Source: Candidatus Lutibacillus vidarii (GTDB lineage: Bacteria > Actinomycetota > Actinomycetes > Actinomycetales > Dermatophilaceae). From it: a stretch of DNA of 64,000 nt. Of the stretch, positions 7,988 through 16,950 are shown piece by piece. A program made the translations under genes and the position numbers. Under the pieces are notes generated by a model. The model made no database searches, had not been told where the DNA came from, and saw nothing but the letters and a program-made list of their open reading frames with translations. The stretch is from contig JADKGA010000004.1 of NCBI GenBank assembly GCA_016717165.1, forward strand, positions 186,001 to 250,000, given 5' to 3'. Each line of letters opens with the position of its first letter. Position 1 is the first letter of the stretch.

Positions 7988-8872
7988 TCAGTCCCCGACG
8001 GTGTGCTTGGCGCGGGCGACGATCGTGGGATCCGGGGCATAGACGACGGCCGGGTCCTTCCCGTCGTAGTCGAACTGGTGGAGGAAGGCCCGCATGGCGT
8101 TGAGCCGCCCGCGCTTCTTGTCGTTGGACTTGATCGTCAGCCAGGGCGCGTGCTTGGTGTCGGTGTGCGAGAACATCGCCTCCTTGGCGGCGGTGTAGTC
8201 GTCCCACCGGTCCAGGCTCTCCAGGTCCATCGGCGACAGCTTCCAGCGCCGCACCGGGTCAATTTGTCGTATGGCGAACCGGGTCCGCTGCTCCTGCTGG
8301 GTCACCGAGAACCACAGCTTGGTCACCGTGGTGCCCGAGTCGACGAGCATGCGCTCGAACTGGGGCGCCTGACGCATGAAGGTGTCGTAGTCCGAGGGTG
8401 AACAGAAGCCCATGACCCGCTCGACACCGGCGCGGTTGTACCAGGAGCGGTCGAACAGGACGATCTCGCCGCTGGTCGGCAGGTGCCGGATGTACCGCTG
8501 GAAGTACCACTGGCCCGCCTCCTCTGAGGTCGGCTTGGTGAGGGCGACGACTCGGGCGGCCCGCGGGTTGAGGTGCTCCATGAAGCGCTTGATCGTGCCC
8601 CCCTTGCCCGCGGCGTCCCGGCCCTCGAAGACGACGACGTGCTTGGCGCCGACGTCCTGGCTCCAGTACTGGAACTTCAGCAGCTCGATCTGGAGCAGGT
8701 ACTTCTCGTCCTCGTACTCCTCGCGCTCGAGCAGCTCGTCGTAGGGGTACTCGTCGCGCCAGGTCTCGATGGCGCGGCCGTCCGGGGCGATGAGCACCGG
8801 GTCCTCGCCCTTGCCGCCCTGGACTCGGTAGCCGCCGCTGCGCAGCGAGTCGATGTACTCCCGCAGGTTCAT
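7988..8872 (-). CDS. ppk2: polyphosphate kinase 2 family protein
   Basis: Cytoplasmic kinase that transfers phosphate between polyphosphate and a nucleoside diphosphate or monophosphate. From ATG 8872 it has 294 residues with all PPK2 signatures: Walker A GRDAAGKGGT at 84-93, the lid arginines and KPTSEEAGQWYFQRY, Walker B DRSWYNRAGVE starting at Asp141, and a C-terminal WLTIKSNDKKRGRLNAM. Length and motif spelling fit class I (NDP-phosphorylating) PPK2, but class is inferred. GTG at 8884 is an alternative start. Convergent with the ZIP gene, divergent from the tocopherol-cyclase-like gene. Confidence 0.92.
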   Translation of the reverse strand: MNLREYIDSLRSGGYRVQGGKGEDPVLIAPDGRAIETWRDEYPYDELLEREEYEDEKYLLQIELLKFQYWSQDVGAKHVVVFEGRDAAGKGGTIKRFMEHLNPRAARVVALTKPTSEEAGQWYFQRYIRHLPTSGEIVLFDRSWYNRAGVERVMGFCSPSDYDTFMRQAPQFERMLVDSGTTVTKLWFSVTQQEQRTRFAIRQIDPVRRWKLSPMDLESLDRWDDYTAAKEAMFSHTDTKHAPWLTIKSNDKKRGRLNAMRAFLHQFDYDGKDPAVVYAPDPTIVARAKHTVGD

Positions 8873-8987
8873 CTTCTGGGTCACGCCACCCACCCAACCG
8901 GCTGTGGCGCGGGTCCGCCAGAGCCTGCGGTCCCGGGTCCGCGGCGCGAGCCGGCAGCCCCACTCGCGTCGGGTGTTACCGTCGCGC

Positions 8988-10049
8988 ATGACCCGGCCGT
9001 CGGCATACCTCTCCCGCGCCCTTGCCGCCTACCGACGGACCGGCGCCGACCTCCCCTACGGCGACCCACGACGGGCCCACGGGGTCGCGATGGAGGGCTA
9101 CTTCTGGCGGGTGACCGACCGCGACCGCGGCCGCTCGCTCATCGCCCTCATCGGCGTGAACCGGGGTCCGCGCGGCCCGTGGGCCACGCTTGGCCTTGCC
9201 GCGTGGCCCGATCCCGCGCTCACCGTCACCGCTACGGCGCAGGGGTATGCCGATCCGGCTCGTCTGGGCGCGCGGGCCGGTACGGCCTTCGTCGCCGACG
9301 AGCGCCGGGTCGAGGTCGACCTTGGCCCTGGCGCTCGGCTGAGCATCGAGGTGGACGAGCCGCTGCCGTGGCCACAGGCCCGGTTCGGCGGGTCGAGCGG
9401 GTTCCACAGCGTCCCGGCGCTCAACCAGTACTGGCACCCCTGGCTGCTCGGCGGGCGGGTGCGTGGCACGGCCGAGGTCGGCGACCAGACGTGGGAGCTC
9501 GACGGCGCCCAGCTCTACGGGGAGAAGAACTGGGGCAAGGGGGGCTTCCCCGACTCGTGGTGGTGGGGGCAGGCCCAGGGCTTCGAGGACCGCGGGGCGT
9601 GCGTGGCCTTCGCCGGTGGCCAGGTCTCCGCGGGTCCGCTGCGCACCGAGGTCACCGCTCTGGTCGTCCGGCTCCCGGACGGCAGGGTCCTGCGGTTGGG
9701 CAACCCGGGGACCTCGCCGGTCCGGGCTCACGTGCTGGACGAGTCGTGGACGCTGCGGGGCCGGTCGCGGCAGTGGCAGGTCGACGTCGAGGGCAGTGCT
9801 CCGCTCGCGGACGCGCACGTCCTGCCCGTGCCGCTGCCCAGCCTGGGCCGCAACATCGCCGGGGCGATCGAGCACCTCGGCGGGGCCTTGTCGGTCGTCG
9901 TTCGCTCCGGGGGTCGGGTGGTCTGGCGCGGGGAGTCGAGCCTCGCGGGCCTCGAGCATGGCGGGCTCGACCGCGCCGAGGCCGAGCTGCGTCGGCGCGG
10001 CATACCGGCGGGTGCCGTGGGCGCGCCGCCGGCTCGACCTCAGCCCTGA
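8988..10049 (+). CDS. tocopherol cyclase-like protein
   Basis: 353-residue protein of the tocopherol-cyclase-like lipocalin fold. Signals: AMEGYFWRVTD near residue 32, SSGFHSVPALNQYWHPW in the middle, and LYGEKNWGKGGFPDSWWWGQAQGF, the EKNWG-FP-WWWxQ box that defines the family. In plants the homologue closes the chromanol ring of vitamin E; bacterial members are mostly uncharacterised and may bind or modify a prenyl lipid. Start taken at ATG 8988, since the upstream open frame overlaps the divergent ppk2 start. Its last 10 bp overlap the convergent thioredoxin-rhodanese gene. Confidence 0.82.
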   Translation: MTRPSAYLSRALAAYRRTGADLPYGDPRRAHGVAMEGYFWRVTDRDRGRSLIALIGVNRGPRGPWATLGLAAWPDPALTVTATAQGYADPARLGARAGTAFVADERRVEVDLGPGARLSIEVDEPLPWPQARFGGSSGFHSVPALNQYWHPWLLGGRVRGTAEVGDQTWELDGAQLYGEKNWGKGGFPDSWWWGQAQGFEDRGACVAFAGGQVSAGPLRTEVTALVVRLPDGRVLRLGNPGTSPVRAHVLDESWTLRGRSRQWQVDVEGSAPLADAHVLPVPLPSLGRNIAGAIEHLGGALSVVVRSGGRVVWRGESSLAGLEHGGLDRAEAELRRRGIPAGAVGAPPARPQP

Positions 10050-10738
10050 GCGGTCGGGAAGGGGCCGGTGACGATCTCGCGCCCGGCGTTGGCCCAGGCG
10101 CTGGTGCCTCCGGCCACCGAGTAGGCCTCGAACCCCATCCGCCGCAGCTGGTCGGTCGACGACTTCGACCGGTTCCCGGATGCGCAGATGACATAGACCG
10201 GCTCGCCCTGGGGCAGCTCGCCGGCCTTCTCGGCGACCTGGCGCATCGGCACGAGCAGCGCACCGGGAACGTGACCGGCGCGGTACTCCATCGGCTCGCG
10301 GACGTCGATAACGGTGCGGCCCTGCGCGTGCGCCTCGACGAACTGCTCCTGGGTCGCCTCGAGCGGGGCGCTCTGCAGCGCCTGCTGGGCGGCGACCTGC
10401 CGGTGCACCTCGGCCATGTCGAGCCCCTGGACCGCGTCGATGACCTGCTCGAGCGCCGCAGCCGGCAAGGCGCCGGGCTGGGAGAAGACGAGCACGCCCT
10501 CGCGGAAGGCCATGAGGGTCGGGATCGAGGTGATATTCGCCGCCGAGGCGAGCTCGCGCTCGGCCTCGGTGTCGACCTTGCCGAAGACGATCTCGGGGTG
10601 CTTCTCCGCGGCCGCCTCGTACACCGGGGCGAACTGGCGGCACGGCCCACACCAGGCCGCCCAGAAGTCGACGAGGACGATGTCGTTGCCGACGATCGTC
10701 GGCTCGAAGTCGGAGCGGGTCAGCGTCGTGGTGGACAT
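10040..10738 (-). CDS. thioredoxin-rhodanese fusion protein
   Basis: 232-residue two-domain redox/sulfur protein. Residues 1-105 form a thioredoxin domain with the dithiol WCGPC (Cys30, Cys33) and the cis-Pro loop SIPTLM. Residues 130-232 form a rhodanese domain with TVIDVREPMEY, HVPGALLVP and the active loop CASGNRS (Cys185), expected to carry a persulfide. ATG 10738 is preceded by AAGGAA. Such fusions would accept sulfane sulfur and reduce it through the dithiol. A CsoR/CstR-type palindrome at 10865-10884 lies about 130 bp upstream of the start. Confidence 0.9.
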   Translation of the reverse strand: MSTTTLTRSDFEPTIVGNDIVLVDFWAAWCGPCRQFAPVYEAAAEKHPEIVFGKVDTEAERELASAANITSIPTLMAFREGVLVFSQPGALPAAALEQVIDAVQGLDMAEVHRQVAAQQALQSAPLEATQEQFVEAHAQGRTVIDVREPMEYRAGHVPGALLVPMRQVAEKAGELPQGEPVYVICASGNRSKSSTDQLRRMGFEAYSVAGGTSAWANAGREIVTGPFPTAQG

Positions 10739-10864
10739 CGTCGTTCCTTGTCGTGGTCGCGCGTTGTCGCGGGTGGTCGGGCGGTCTGGGTTGCTGCCGG
10801 TATGCCGCCAGCTGCCGATATGCCGCCCAGGTCGGTCGCGGAACGGCATCGGCGTCGCCATAGT

Positions 10865-10884
10865 ATATACCCCTAGGGGTATAT
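10865..10884. promoter_or_regulatory. CsoR/CstR-type operator palindrome
   Basis: Perfect 20-bp palindrome ATATACCCCTAGGGGTATAT in the region upstream of the thioredoxin-rhodanese gene and of the oppositely oriented DUF808 gene. It matches the TACCCC-GGGGTA architecture bound by CsoR-family repressors, and the central CTAG with A/T-rich flanks fits the persulfide-sensing CstR branch. The neighbouring gene supports sulfide/persulfide control. No CsoR-family gene lies in the window, so the repressor would act in trans. Confidence 0.6.
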
Positions 10885-10989
10885 GGGCGAGGCTCTGGCC
10901 GCCCTGCCGCACTCGGCGCGGGCCGACGGCCTCGCTAGGCTGGCCACCATGTCACGGCCGTCCGGCGCCCCGACCCCTCGGGGGCACGC

Positions 10990-11916
10990 ATGAGCGGCGG
11001 CCTCGTCGCCCTCCTCGACGACATCGCTGCGCTGGCCAAGCTCGCCGCCGCCTCGATCGACGACGTCGGCGCCGCAGCCGCACGGGCGAGCGCGAAGGCC
11101 GCCGGCGTCGTCGTCGACGACACGGCGGTCACGCCGCGGTACGTCCACGGCTTCACCGCCGACCGTGAGCTGCCGATCATCAAGCGGATCGCGCTCGGCT
11201 CGCTGCGGAACAAGATCCTCTTCATCCTCCCGGCGGCGATGCTGCTCAGCCAGTTCCTCCCCTGGGCGCTGACCCCGTTGCTCATGGTCGGAGGCACATA
11301 CCTGTGCTTCGAAGGCGCCGAGAAGATCTGGGAGCGGCTCAGTCATCACAGCAGCGGTCACGAGGTCCCGGTCGCCACCGAAGGTGCCGGCCATGAGGAG
11401 GCCATGGTCGCCGGCGCGATCCGGACCGACTTCATCCTCTCGACCGAGATCATGGTCATCGCCCTCAACGAGGTGGCCACCGAGCCCTTCGTCCGACGGC
11501 TGCTCGTCCTCGTCTTCGTCGCCTTCGTCATCACTGCCGGCGTGTATGGCGTCGTCGCGCTCATCGTCAAGATGGACGACATCGGGCTGGCCCTGGCCGA
11601 GCGACGCTCGGGCCTGGCGCGGGCGGTCGGGACGGGGCTGGTCCGGGCGATGCCGAGGATCCTCAACACCCTGGCCATCGTCGGCACGGTGGCGATGCTC
11701 TGGGTCGGCGGCCACATCCTCCTCGTCGGGGCCGACGATCTCGGGTGGCACGCGCCCTACGCTCTGGTCCATCACGCGGAGGAGGCCGTCCTCTCGGCCA
11801 CCTCCCTCGGCGGGCTGGGCTGGCTGACCAACACCCTCGGCTCGGCAGTCGCCGGTCTGGTCGTCGGGGCCCTCGTCGTCGCCATCATCCATCTGGTGCG
11901 CCGCACGCCGAAATAA
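10990..11916 (+). CDS. DUF808 (YedI-like) inner-membrane protein
   Basis: 308-residue membrane protein of the DUF808/YedI family. The conserved N-terminus is clear: SGGLVALLDDIAALAKLAAASIDDV, then SPRYV-like TPRYVHGFTADRELPIIKRIALGSLRNK, followed by LLMVGGTYLCFEGAEKIWE. About six hydrophobic segments follow up to the C-terminus. Function is unknown in all bacteria. It reads away from the thioredoxin-rhodanese gene across the CsoR/CstR-type palindrome, so the two could share control. Confidence 0.85.
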   Translation: MSGGLVALLDDIAALAKLAAASIDDVGAAAARASAKAAGVVVDDTAVTPRYVHGFTADRELPIIKRIALGSLRNKILFILPAAMLLSQFLPWALTPLLMVGGTYLCFEGAEKIWERLSHHSSGHEVPVATEGAGHEEAMVAGAIRTDFILSTEIMVIALNEVATEPFVRRLLVLVFVAFVITAGVYGVVALIVKMDDIGLALAERRSGLARAVGTGLVRAMPRILNTLAIVGTVAMLWVGGHILLVGADDLGWHAPYALVHHAEEAVLSATSLGGLGWLTNTLGSAVAGLVVGALVVAIIHLVRRTPK

Positions 11917-12224
11917 CGCCGTGACGCCCTGACGCCCGACGCCCCGACACCGAACGCCCGGACGCCCAAACGCCCTGACGCCCGACGCCCTGACGCCCGA
12001 CGCCGAACGCCCCGACAGCGAACGGCCGGACCACGAAGCGTGCATTGGTCGACGCCCGGCCCGACATACCGGACATTTCGCAGATCAACGCACGCCCGCA
12101 GCGGGCCACCCGACGACGCTGCGACTACGCTTCACGCTGAGGACAGGCGCCGCCAGCCGAGGTGATCTGGACGCCGCGTCGCCAGCCGCGCCCTCGCGAT
12201 CGGCCCATCGACGAGGAGGCACCC
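11917..12224. repeat. degenerate GACGCCC tandem repeats followed by a palindromic repeat (E1)
   Basis: 308 bp without a gene. From 11921 to about 12030 the sequence is a degenerate tandem of 7-10 bp units based on GACGCCC. At 12034-12098 lies a diverged member of the CGAACGTGC palindromic family (arms CGAAGCGTGCA and CGCACG, middle GGCCCGACATACCGGACATT). The ribosome binding site GAGGAGG for the next gene is at 12212-12218. Confidence 0.6.
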
Positions 12225-14834
12225 ATGGGCAGCAGCATGCCGGCAGTCGACCTGCCGCAGATCACTGACCTCGGCGTCGTCCCCACCGGTGACATGCCCG
12301 GCGACAAGGTCCAGATCGGGCCCGCGCACGACGCCAAGGCGCGCGCCATCTTCCCCCGGCTCTGGGAGCTGCTCCAGCCCCGGCTCGCCCAGCCCCCGCA
12401 CCGGGCCGTCGTCGCCGTCCACGGCGGATCGGGCGTCGGCAAGTCCGAGATCGGCTCGCTGCTCGCGCACTACCTGCGGGTCAACGGCGTCGGCGCGTAC
12501 GTGATGTCCGGCGACAACTACCCCCGCCGGATCCCTCGTGAGAACGATGCCGAGCGGCTGCGCACCTTCCGGTCCGGCGCCATCCAGGGTCTGGTCTCCA
12601 ACGGAGGGTATGACGCCACCGCCCGGGCGGAGCTCGAGCGCCTCCAGGCGGCGGGCCTCGACAGCGACCCCACGCAGGTCGACGCGTTCCCCTGGCTCGC
12701 GGCCTACCAGCGGGCTGGACGCAAGGCCTTGGCGGCATACCTCGGGACGAGCGCAGAGGTGGACTTCGACGAGGTCAACGGCATCATCGCGCGCTTCGCC
12801 GCGGGGGCGCAGGAGATCCTCTTCAAGCGGATGGGCCGTGAGCCGGGCCAGCTCTGGTACGACCAGGTCGACCTGCGCGACGCCCAGGTCCTCGTCATCG
12901 AGTGGACGCACGGCAACAACGAGCTCGTCCGCGGCGTCGACATCCCGATCCTGCTCAACTCCACGCCGGAGGAGACCCTCGCCCACCGGCGCGCCCGGGC
13001 CCGTGACGGCGCCCTCGACAGCCCGTTCACGACCATGGTGCTCGGGCTGGAGCAGGCCAAGCTGCAGGCCCAGGCCCCGCGGGCGCAGATCATCGTCAGC
13101 CGAGCCGGCGAGCTGATCGACTACGACAGCTACCTCGCGAGCATGGGTGCCGACCTGCCCGAGGCCGGCCCGATGCTCAACCTCTACCCGGACTCCCTCG
13201 GCGGGACGATGGCCGAGGTCGTCGACTTCCTCACCGATCCGGCCGTCGAGGGCGCGTTCAGCTCGGCCTATGTGCTGCCGAGCCTGTTCAACACCGACCT
13301 CGACCGCGGCTTCTCGGTCATCGACTACGGCCTCAACCACCGGTACGCGACGCCCGATGACCTCGCCGCGCTCGCCGACGCGGGCATCTGCCTCAAGCTC
13401 GACTTCATCCTCAACCACGCCTCGGTGCTGTCCCCGCAGTTCCAGGACCTGCTGGCCAAGGGCGAGCGGTCGGCATACGCGCGCTTCTTCGTCGACTGGA
13501 ACGAGTTCTGGGCCGGGCACGGGGAGATGACGCAGGAGGGCTACATCCAGCCCGACCCGGCGCTCATCGCCGACATGTTCTTCCGCAAGCCGGGCCTGCC
13601 GATCCTCATGGTGCGCCTGCCCGACGGCACCGAGAAGCCCTACTGGAACACCTTCTACCAGGAGGTCCGGTATGCCGTCCCCGACGCAGCGCAGCTGATG
13701 TCCGCGGCGGGGCTGCAGTATGCCTCCGCGGCGGTGCTCGCCGGTCGGGTCGCTGCCGCGATCGGGGGCGGCGGGACGCCGAGCGAGGTCGACTTCACCG
13801 GCTTCGAGGCCGCCCGGCCGGCGGTCGTCGAGTGGCTGGAGTCGCGGCGCTCCTACCTCGGGCAGATGGACCTCGACATCCGCTCGCCGCTGGTCTGGCA
13901 GTTCTACGCCGACACCCTCGACACGCTGGCGGCGTATGGCGCCCAGATCGTCCGGCTCGACGCCTTCGCCTATGCGCCGAAGGAGCCGGGCGCCCGGAAC
14001 TTCCTCAACGACCCCGGGACCTGGGAGCTGCTCGACCGGGTCAAGGCGCTGGCCAGCCGGCGCGGCCTGCTGCTGCTGCCGGAGATCCACTCCACCTACG
14101 AGTCCGGGATCCACCAGACCCTGTCGGAGAAGGGCTTCGTCACCTACGACTTCTTCCTCCCAGGGCTGCTCATCGACGCCCTCGCCCGACGCGACACCGC
14201 CATCCTGGCGCGCTGGGTCCGCGAGCTGGTCGACCGGCGGATCCGCACCGTCTCGATGCTCGGCTGCCACGACGGCATCCCGCTGCTCGACCTGCTCGGG
14301 CTGCTGACCCACGAGCAGATCGAGTCGGTCATCGACCTCGTCACCTCGCGAGGCGGCCACGTCAAGGATCTGCACGGCGCGAAGTCGATCTACTACCAGG
14401 TCAATGCGACGTACTACTCCGCGCTCGGCGAGTCCGACGACGCCATGCTGCTCGCCCGAGCGATCCAGCTCTTCGTGCCGGGCAAGCCGCAGGTCTGGTA
14501 CCTCGACCTCTTCGCCGGCCGCAACGACCATGACGCGGTCGCCGCTGCCGGGCCCGGCGGGCACAAGGAGATCAACCGGACGAACCTCTCGGTGGCCGAC
14601 GTCGAGGCGGGCCTGGACCGGCCGGTCGTCCGCCGCCAGCTCGAGCTGCTCCGGTTCCGCCGCAGCTTCCCTGCCTTCGGGTATGACGCCCAGTGCTCCC
14701 TCGACGGGACGCGTGACGACCAGCTGGTCATCACCTGGACCAAGGACGGCCACACCGCACGCCTCGAGGCGAACCTCTCCGACGTGACCTTCAGCATCAC
14801 AGCAGACGGTCAGCCGGTCGGAGCGGCCGGCTGA
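12225..14834 (+). CDS. P-loop kinase fused to GH13 sucrose-phosphorylase-like domain
   Basis: 869-residue two-domain protein from ATG 12225 (GAGGAGG upstream). Residues 60-300 form a P-loop kinase domain with Walker A GGSGVGKSE (66-74) and MSGDNYPRR, resembling uridine/APS-kinase folds. From about 320 a GH13 catalytic domain starts at LYPDSLGG, the sucrose-phosphorylase-type opening. It has LKLDFILNHAS, the nucleophile Asp579 in RLDAFAY, the acid/base Glu620 in PEIHSTY, the transition-state Asp683 in CHDGIP, and VWYLDLFAGRND near the end. The GH13_18 subfamily cleaves sugars with phosphate. The gene lies beside, and converges with, an ABC sugar importer. The true substrate is unknown; a kinase that prepares the disaccharide for phosphorolysis is inference. 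Confidence 0.8.
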   Translation: MGSSMPAVDLPQITDLGVVPTGDMPGDKVQIGPAHDAKARAIFPRLWELLQPRLAQPPHRAVVAVHGGSGVGKSEIGSLLAHYLRVNGVGAYVMSGDNYPRRIPRENDAERLRTFRSGAIQGLVSNGGYDATARAELERLQAAGLDSDPTQVDAFPWLAAYQRAGRKALAAYLGTSAEVDFDEVNGIIARFAAGAQEILFKRMGREPGQLWYDQVDLRDAQVLVIEWTHGNNELVRGVDIPILLNSTPEETLAHRRARARDGALDSPFTTMVLGLEQAKLQAQAPRAQIIVSRAGELIDYDSYLASMGADLPEAGPMLNLYPDSLGGTMAEVVDFLTDPAVEGAFSSAYVLPSLFNTDLDRGFSVIDYGLNHRYATPDDLAALADAGICLKLDFILNHASVLSPQFQDLLAKGERSAYARFFVDWNEFWAGHGEMTQEGYIQPDPALIADMFFRKPGLPILMVRLPDGTEKPYWNTFYQEVRYAVPDAAQLMSAAGLQYASAAVLAGRVAAAIGGGGTPSEVDFTGFEAARPAVVEWLESRRSYLGQMDLDIRSPLVWQFYADTLDTLAAYGAQIVRLDAFAYAPKEPGARNFLNDPGTWELLDRVKALASRRGLLLLPEIHSTYESGIHQTLSEKGFVTYDFFLPGLLIDALARRDTAILARWVRELVDRRIRTVSMLGCHDGIPLLDLLGLLTHEQIESVIDLVTSRGGHVKDLHGAKSIYYQVNATYYSALGESDDAMLLARAIQLFVPGKPQVWYLDLFAGRNDHDAVAAAGPGGHKEINRTNLSVADVEAGLDRPVVRRQLELLRFRRSFPAFGYDAQCSLDGTRDDQLVITWTKDGHTARLEANLSDVTFSITADGQPVGAAG

Positions 14835-14840
14835 CCGTCA
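14806..14840. terminator. hairpin terminator between convergent genes
   Basis: Perfect 13-bp stem GACGGTCAGCCGG (14806-14818) and its complement (14828-14840) with a 9-nt loop. It overlaps the last codons of the GH13 fusion gene and lies 36 bp from the convergent permease stop. No U-tract follows, as is common in actinomycetes. Confidence 0.65.
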
Positions 14841-14876
14841 TACCCAGCTCTGGAGGCTGGCCTGTGGAGGGCAGGG

Positions 14877-15731
14877 TCAGCCCTTGACCCCACCCTCGTT
14901 CGCCCCCCGGATGAAGTAGCGCTGGAGGCTGAAGAAGAGCACCGCCACCGGGATCGTCGTCAGCAGCGCCGCGGTGAGCTTGAGCGGGTACTGCGTGCCG
15001 GCGCCGAGCTGCCCGCTGGTCAGCGAGGCCAGACCGGTGACGAGCGTCTGGTGCTCCGGCGTGCCCTTGGTGACGACGAGGAAGTGGGAGAACTCGTTCC
15101 ACGACCCCTGGAAGGACAGGATCGTCAAGGTGATCAGGGCGGGTCGGGCCATCGGAAGGACGACCGACCAGAAGGTCCGGAAGATCGACGCGCCGTCCAT
15201 GCGAGCGGCCTCCTCGATCGAGACCGGCACCGAGTCGAAGAACTGCTTCATGATGAAGACCCCGGCGGCGTCGACGATAAGCGGCAGGATCATCGCGGTG
15301 TAGGTGTCGTAGATCCCCAGGTAGTTGACCATGAGGAACTTCGGGATGAGCAGGGCGACTCCGGGCACGGCCATGACGGCGAGCAGCGCGGCGAAGACGA
15401 ACCCGCGCCCCTTGAACCGCAGCCGGGACAGGGCGTAGCCCGCGAGGCTGTCGAAGAAGACCCGCGCCACGGTGACGATCAACGCGATGACGACGGAGTT
15501 CTTCAGCCAGGTCGGGAAGGCGACCGACTTGGACCCGCCGCCGAACAGGGTCGACCACGCCTGGCCGGAGAACGGGTTGGGGATCAGCGAGATCGCGCTG
15601 TTCGCCGCATCCGCATCGGACTTGAACGAGGTCGCGATCTGGATGAAGAAGGGGTAGAGGAAGACGACCGCGAAGAGGACGAGCGCGCCATAGGTGAGGA
15701 ACCGACGCAGCGGGCTGGCGTTCTTGGTCAT
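14877..15731 (-). CDS. ABC sugar transporter permease, MalG/LacG-like
   Basis: 284-residue inner-membrane permease of the carbohydrate-uptake (CUT1) class with six hydrophobic segments. The cytoplasmic EAA loop that docks the ATPase is clear: SIEEAARMDGASIFRTFWSVVLPMARP. The N-terminus has FLYPFFIQIATSFKSD and the C-terminus the MalG-type ending SLQRYFIRGANEGGVKG. Its start ATG overlaps the stop of the upstream permease (15728-15731), so the two are co-translated partners. No ATPase gene is present; CUT1 importers of actinomycetes usually share one MsiK-type ATPase encoded elsewhere. Confidence 0.92.
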   Translation of the reverse strand: MTKNASPLRRFLTYGALVLFAVVFLYPFFIQIATSFKSDADAANSAISLIPNPFSGQAWSTLFGGGSKSVAFPTWLKNSVVIALIVTVARVFFDSLAGYALSRLRFKGRGFVFAALLAVMAVPGVALLIPKFLMVNYLGIYDTYTAMILPLIVDAAGVFIMKQFFDSVPVSIEEAARMDGASIFRTFWSVVLPMARPALITLTILSFQGSWNEFSHFLVVTKGTPEHQTLVTGLASLTSGQLGAGTQYPLKLTAALLTTIPVAVLFFSLQRYFIRGANEGGVKG

Positions 15732-16873
15732 GCCGATGCTCCCTTCCGGCGCCGACCGAACAACGGCTTCCGGTCGTCCTTGTCGGTGAGAACCCACCGT
15801 TGGACCGAGGTGAGGACGATGATGATCGCGAAGACGACGAAGGCCATCGCCGCGCCGGAGCCGTACTTGAAGTTCGCGAAGCTCTGCTTGTAGCTGAGGT
15901 ATGCCGGGGAGAGCGTCGTGCCGTTGGGGTTGCCGCCGCCCATGACGTAGATCTGGTCGAAGACCTGCCACGTGCCGATGAGCCCGAGGGTGAGGACGAG
16001 GAAGATCGTCGGCTTGATCATCGGGATGGTGACATAGCGCAGCCGCTGCCGGTTGGTCGTGCCGTCCAGGGCCGCCGCCTCGTCGACCTCGACGGGCAGA
16101 TCCTGCAGCGAGGCGATGAACATCAACATGAAGGTCCCCGAGGTGGTCCACACGACGAGGATGATGATGACGCTCATCGCGACCGACGGACCGGAGAGCC
16201 AGTCCCACAGGGACCGGCCGAAGATCTCGGCCTTCCCCCAGCTGGGGTTGTCGACCCCGACGGCGTTGAAGAGCAGGTGGACCAGCCCCCGGTCGTCGTT
16301 GAACCAGTTCGGGCCGGTGACCCCGATGAGCTTGAGGAAGCCGTTGATGACACCGCCGCCGAACAGGAAGAGGAAGACCGTCGAGATGGCGATCGAGCTG
16401 GTCACCGACGGGAAGTAGAAGGCGGTGCGGAAGAAGCTGCGGGCCTTGAGGAACTTCGCGTTGACGAGCAGGGCCAGCGCCAGCGAGATGACCGTCTGGA
16501 GTGGCACGACGGCGATGACGTACCAGAAGGTGTTGCTGATCGACTGCATGAAGTTCGCGCGGGTCAGCCCGTCCTTGAAGAACAGGTCGGAGTAGTTCTT
16601 GATGCCGACGAACTCCGCGCCCTGACCGCCCCCGAAGGGGTTGGCCGAGCCGTTCCAGTTCGTCAAGGACACCCACAGCGCCATGGCGATCGGGATGACG
16701 AGGAAGAGCCCGAGGATGAGGACCAGGGGCGAGACGAAGAGCCAGCCCATGATCCCCTCGGGGCCGCGCAGGCCCCCACCGAACCGGGCCGTGCGTCGTG
16801 CCGAGGTGCGGGAGGCGCGAGAGTCGTGCGGGCGGTCGACCGCCGGTACGGCGGCGTCAGAGATGTCCGACAT
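15728..16873 (-). CDS. ABC sugar transporter permease, MalF/LacF-like
   Basis: 381-residue CUT1 permease. After a charged 40-residue N-terminus come about six hydrophobic segments, including LFVSPLVLILGLFLVIPIAM and the long periplasmic stretch around GPNWFNDDRGLVH, where MalF-type proteins carry extra sequence. The EAA loop is EVDEAAALDGTTNRQRLRYVTIPM. ATG 16873 is preceded by GGAGGACCC. It forms an operon with the substrate-binding lipoprotein upstream (77-bp gap) and the second permease downstream (ATGA overlap). Likely substrate is an oligosaccharide handled by the GH13 fusion or the debranching-type enzyme nearby. Confidence 0.92.
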   Translation of the reverse strand: MSDISDAAVPAVDRPHDSRASRTSARRTARFGGGLRGPEGIMGWLFVSPLVLILGLFLVIPIAMALWVSLTNWNGSANPFGGGQGAEFVGIKNYSDLFFKDGLTRANFMQSISNTFWYVIAVVPLQTVISLALALLVNAKFLKARSFFRTAFYFPSVTSSIAISTVFLFLFGGGVINGFLKLIGVTGPNWFNDDRGLVHLLFNAVGVDNPSWGKAEIFGRSLWDWLSGPSVAMSVIIILVVWTTSGTFMLMFIASLQDLPVEVDEAAALDGTTNRQRLRYVTIPMIKPTIFLVLTLGLIGTWQVFDQIYVMGGGNPNGTTLSPAYLSYKQSFANFKYGSGAAMAFVVFAIIIVLTSVQRWVLTDKDDRKPLFGRRRKGASA

Positions 16874-16950
16874 GGGTCCTCCAAGGTGGTGGCGATGAGC
16901 CCGGCCGGGACGGCGTCCGCGGCACCGATCCCGGCCGGGCCCGTCCGTGG

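Noticed and set aside
8573..10876. 767-codon plus-strand frame across ppk2, the tocopherol-cyclase-like gene and the thioredoxin-rhodanese gene
   Set aside because: It crosses three supported genes in other frames or strands and shows no domain.
12132..14753. Long minus-strand open frame (873 codons) opposite the kinase-GH13 gene
   Set aside because: It is the mirror of a GC-rich gene; the plus-strand product has all GH13 and P-loop motifs, while the minus-strand product is low-complexity Gly/Arg/Val with no family pattern.
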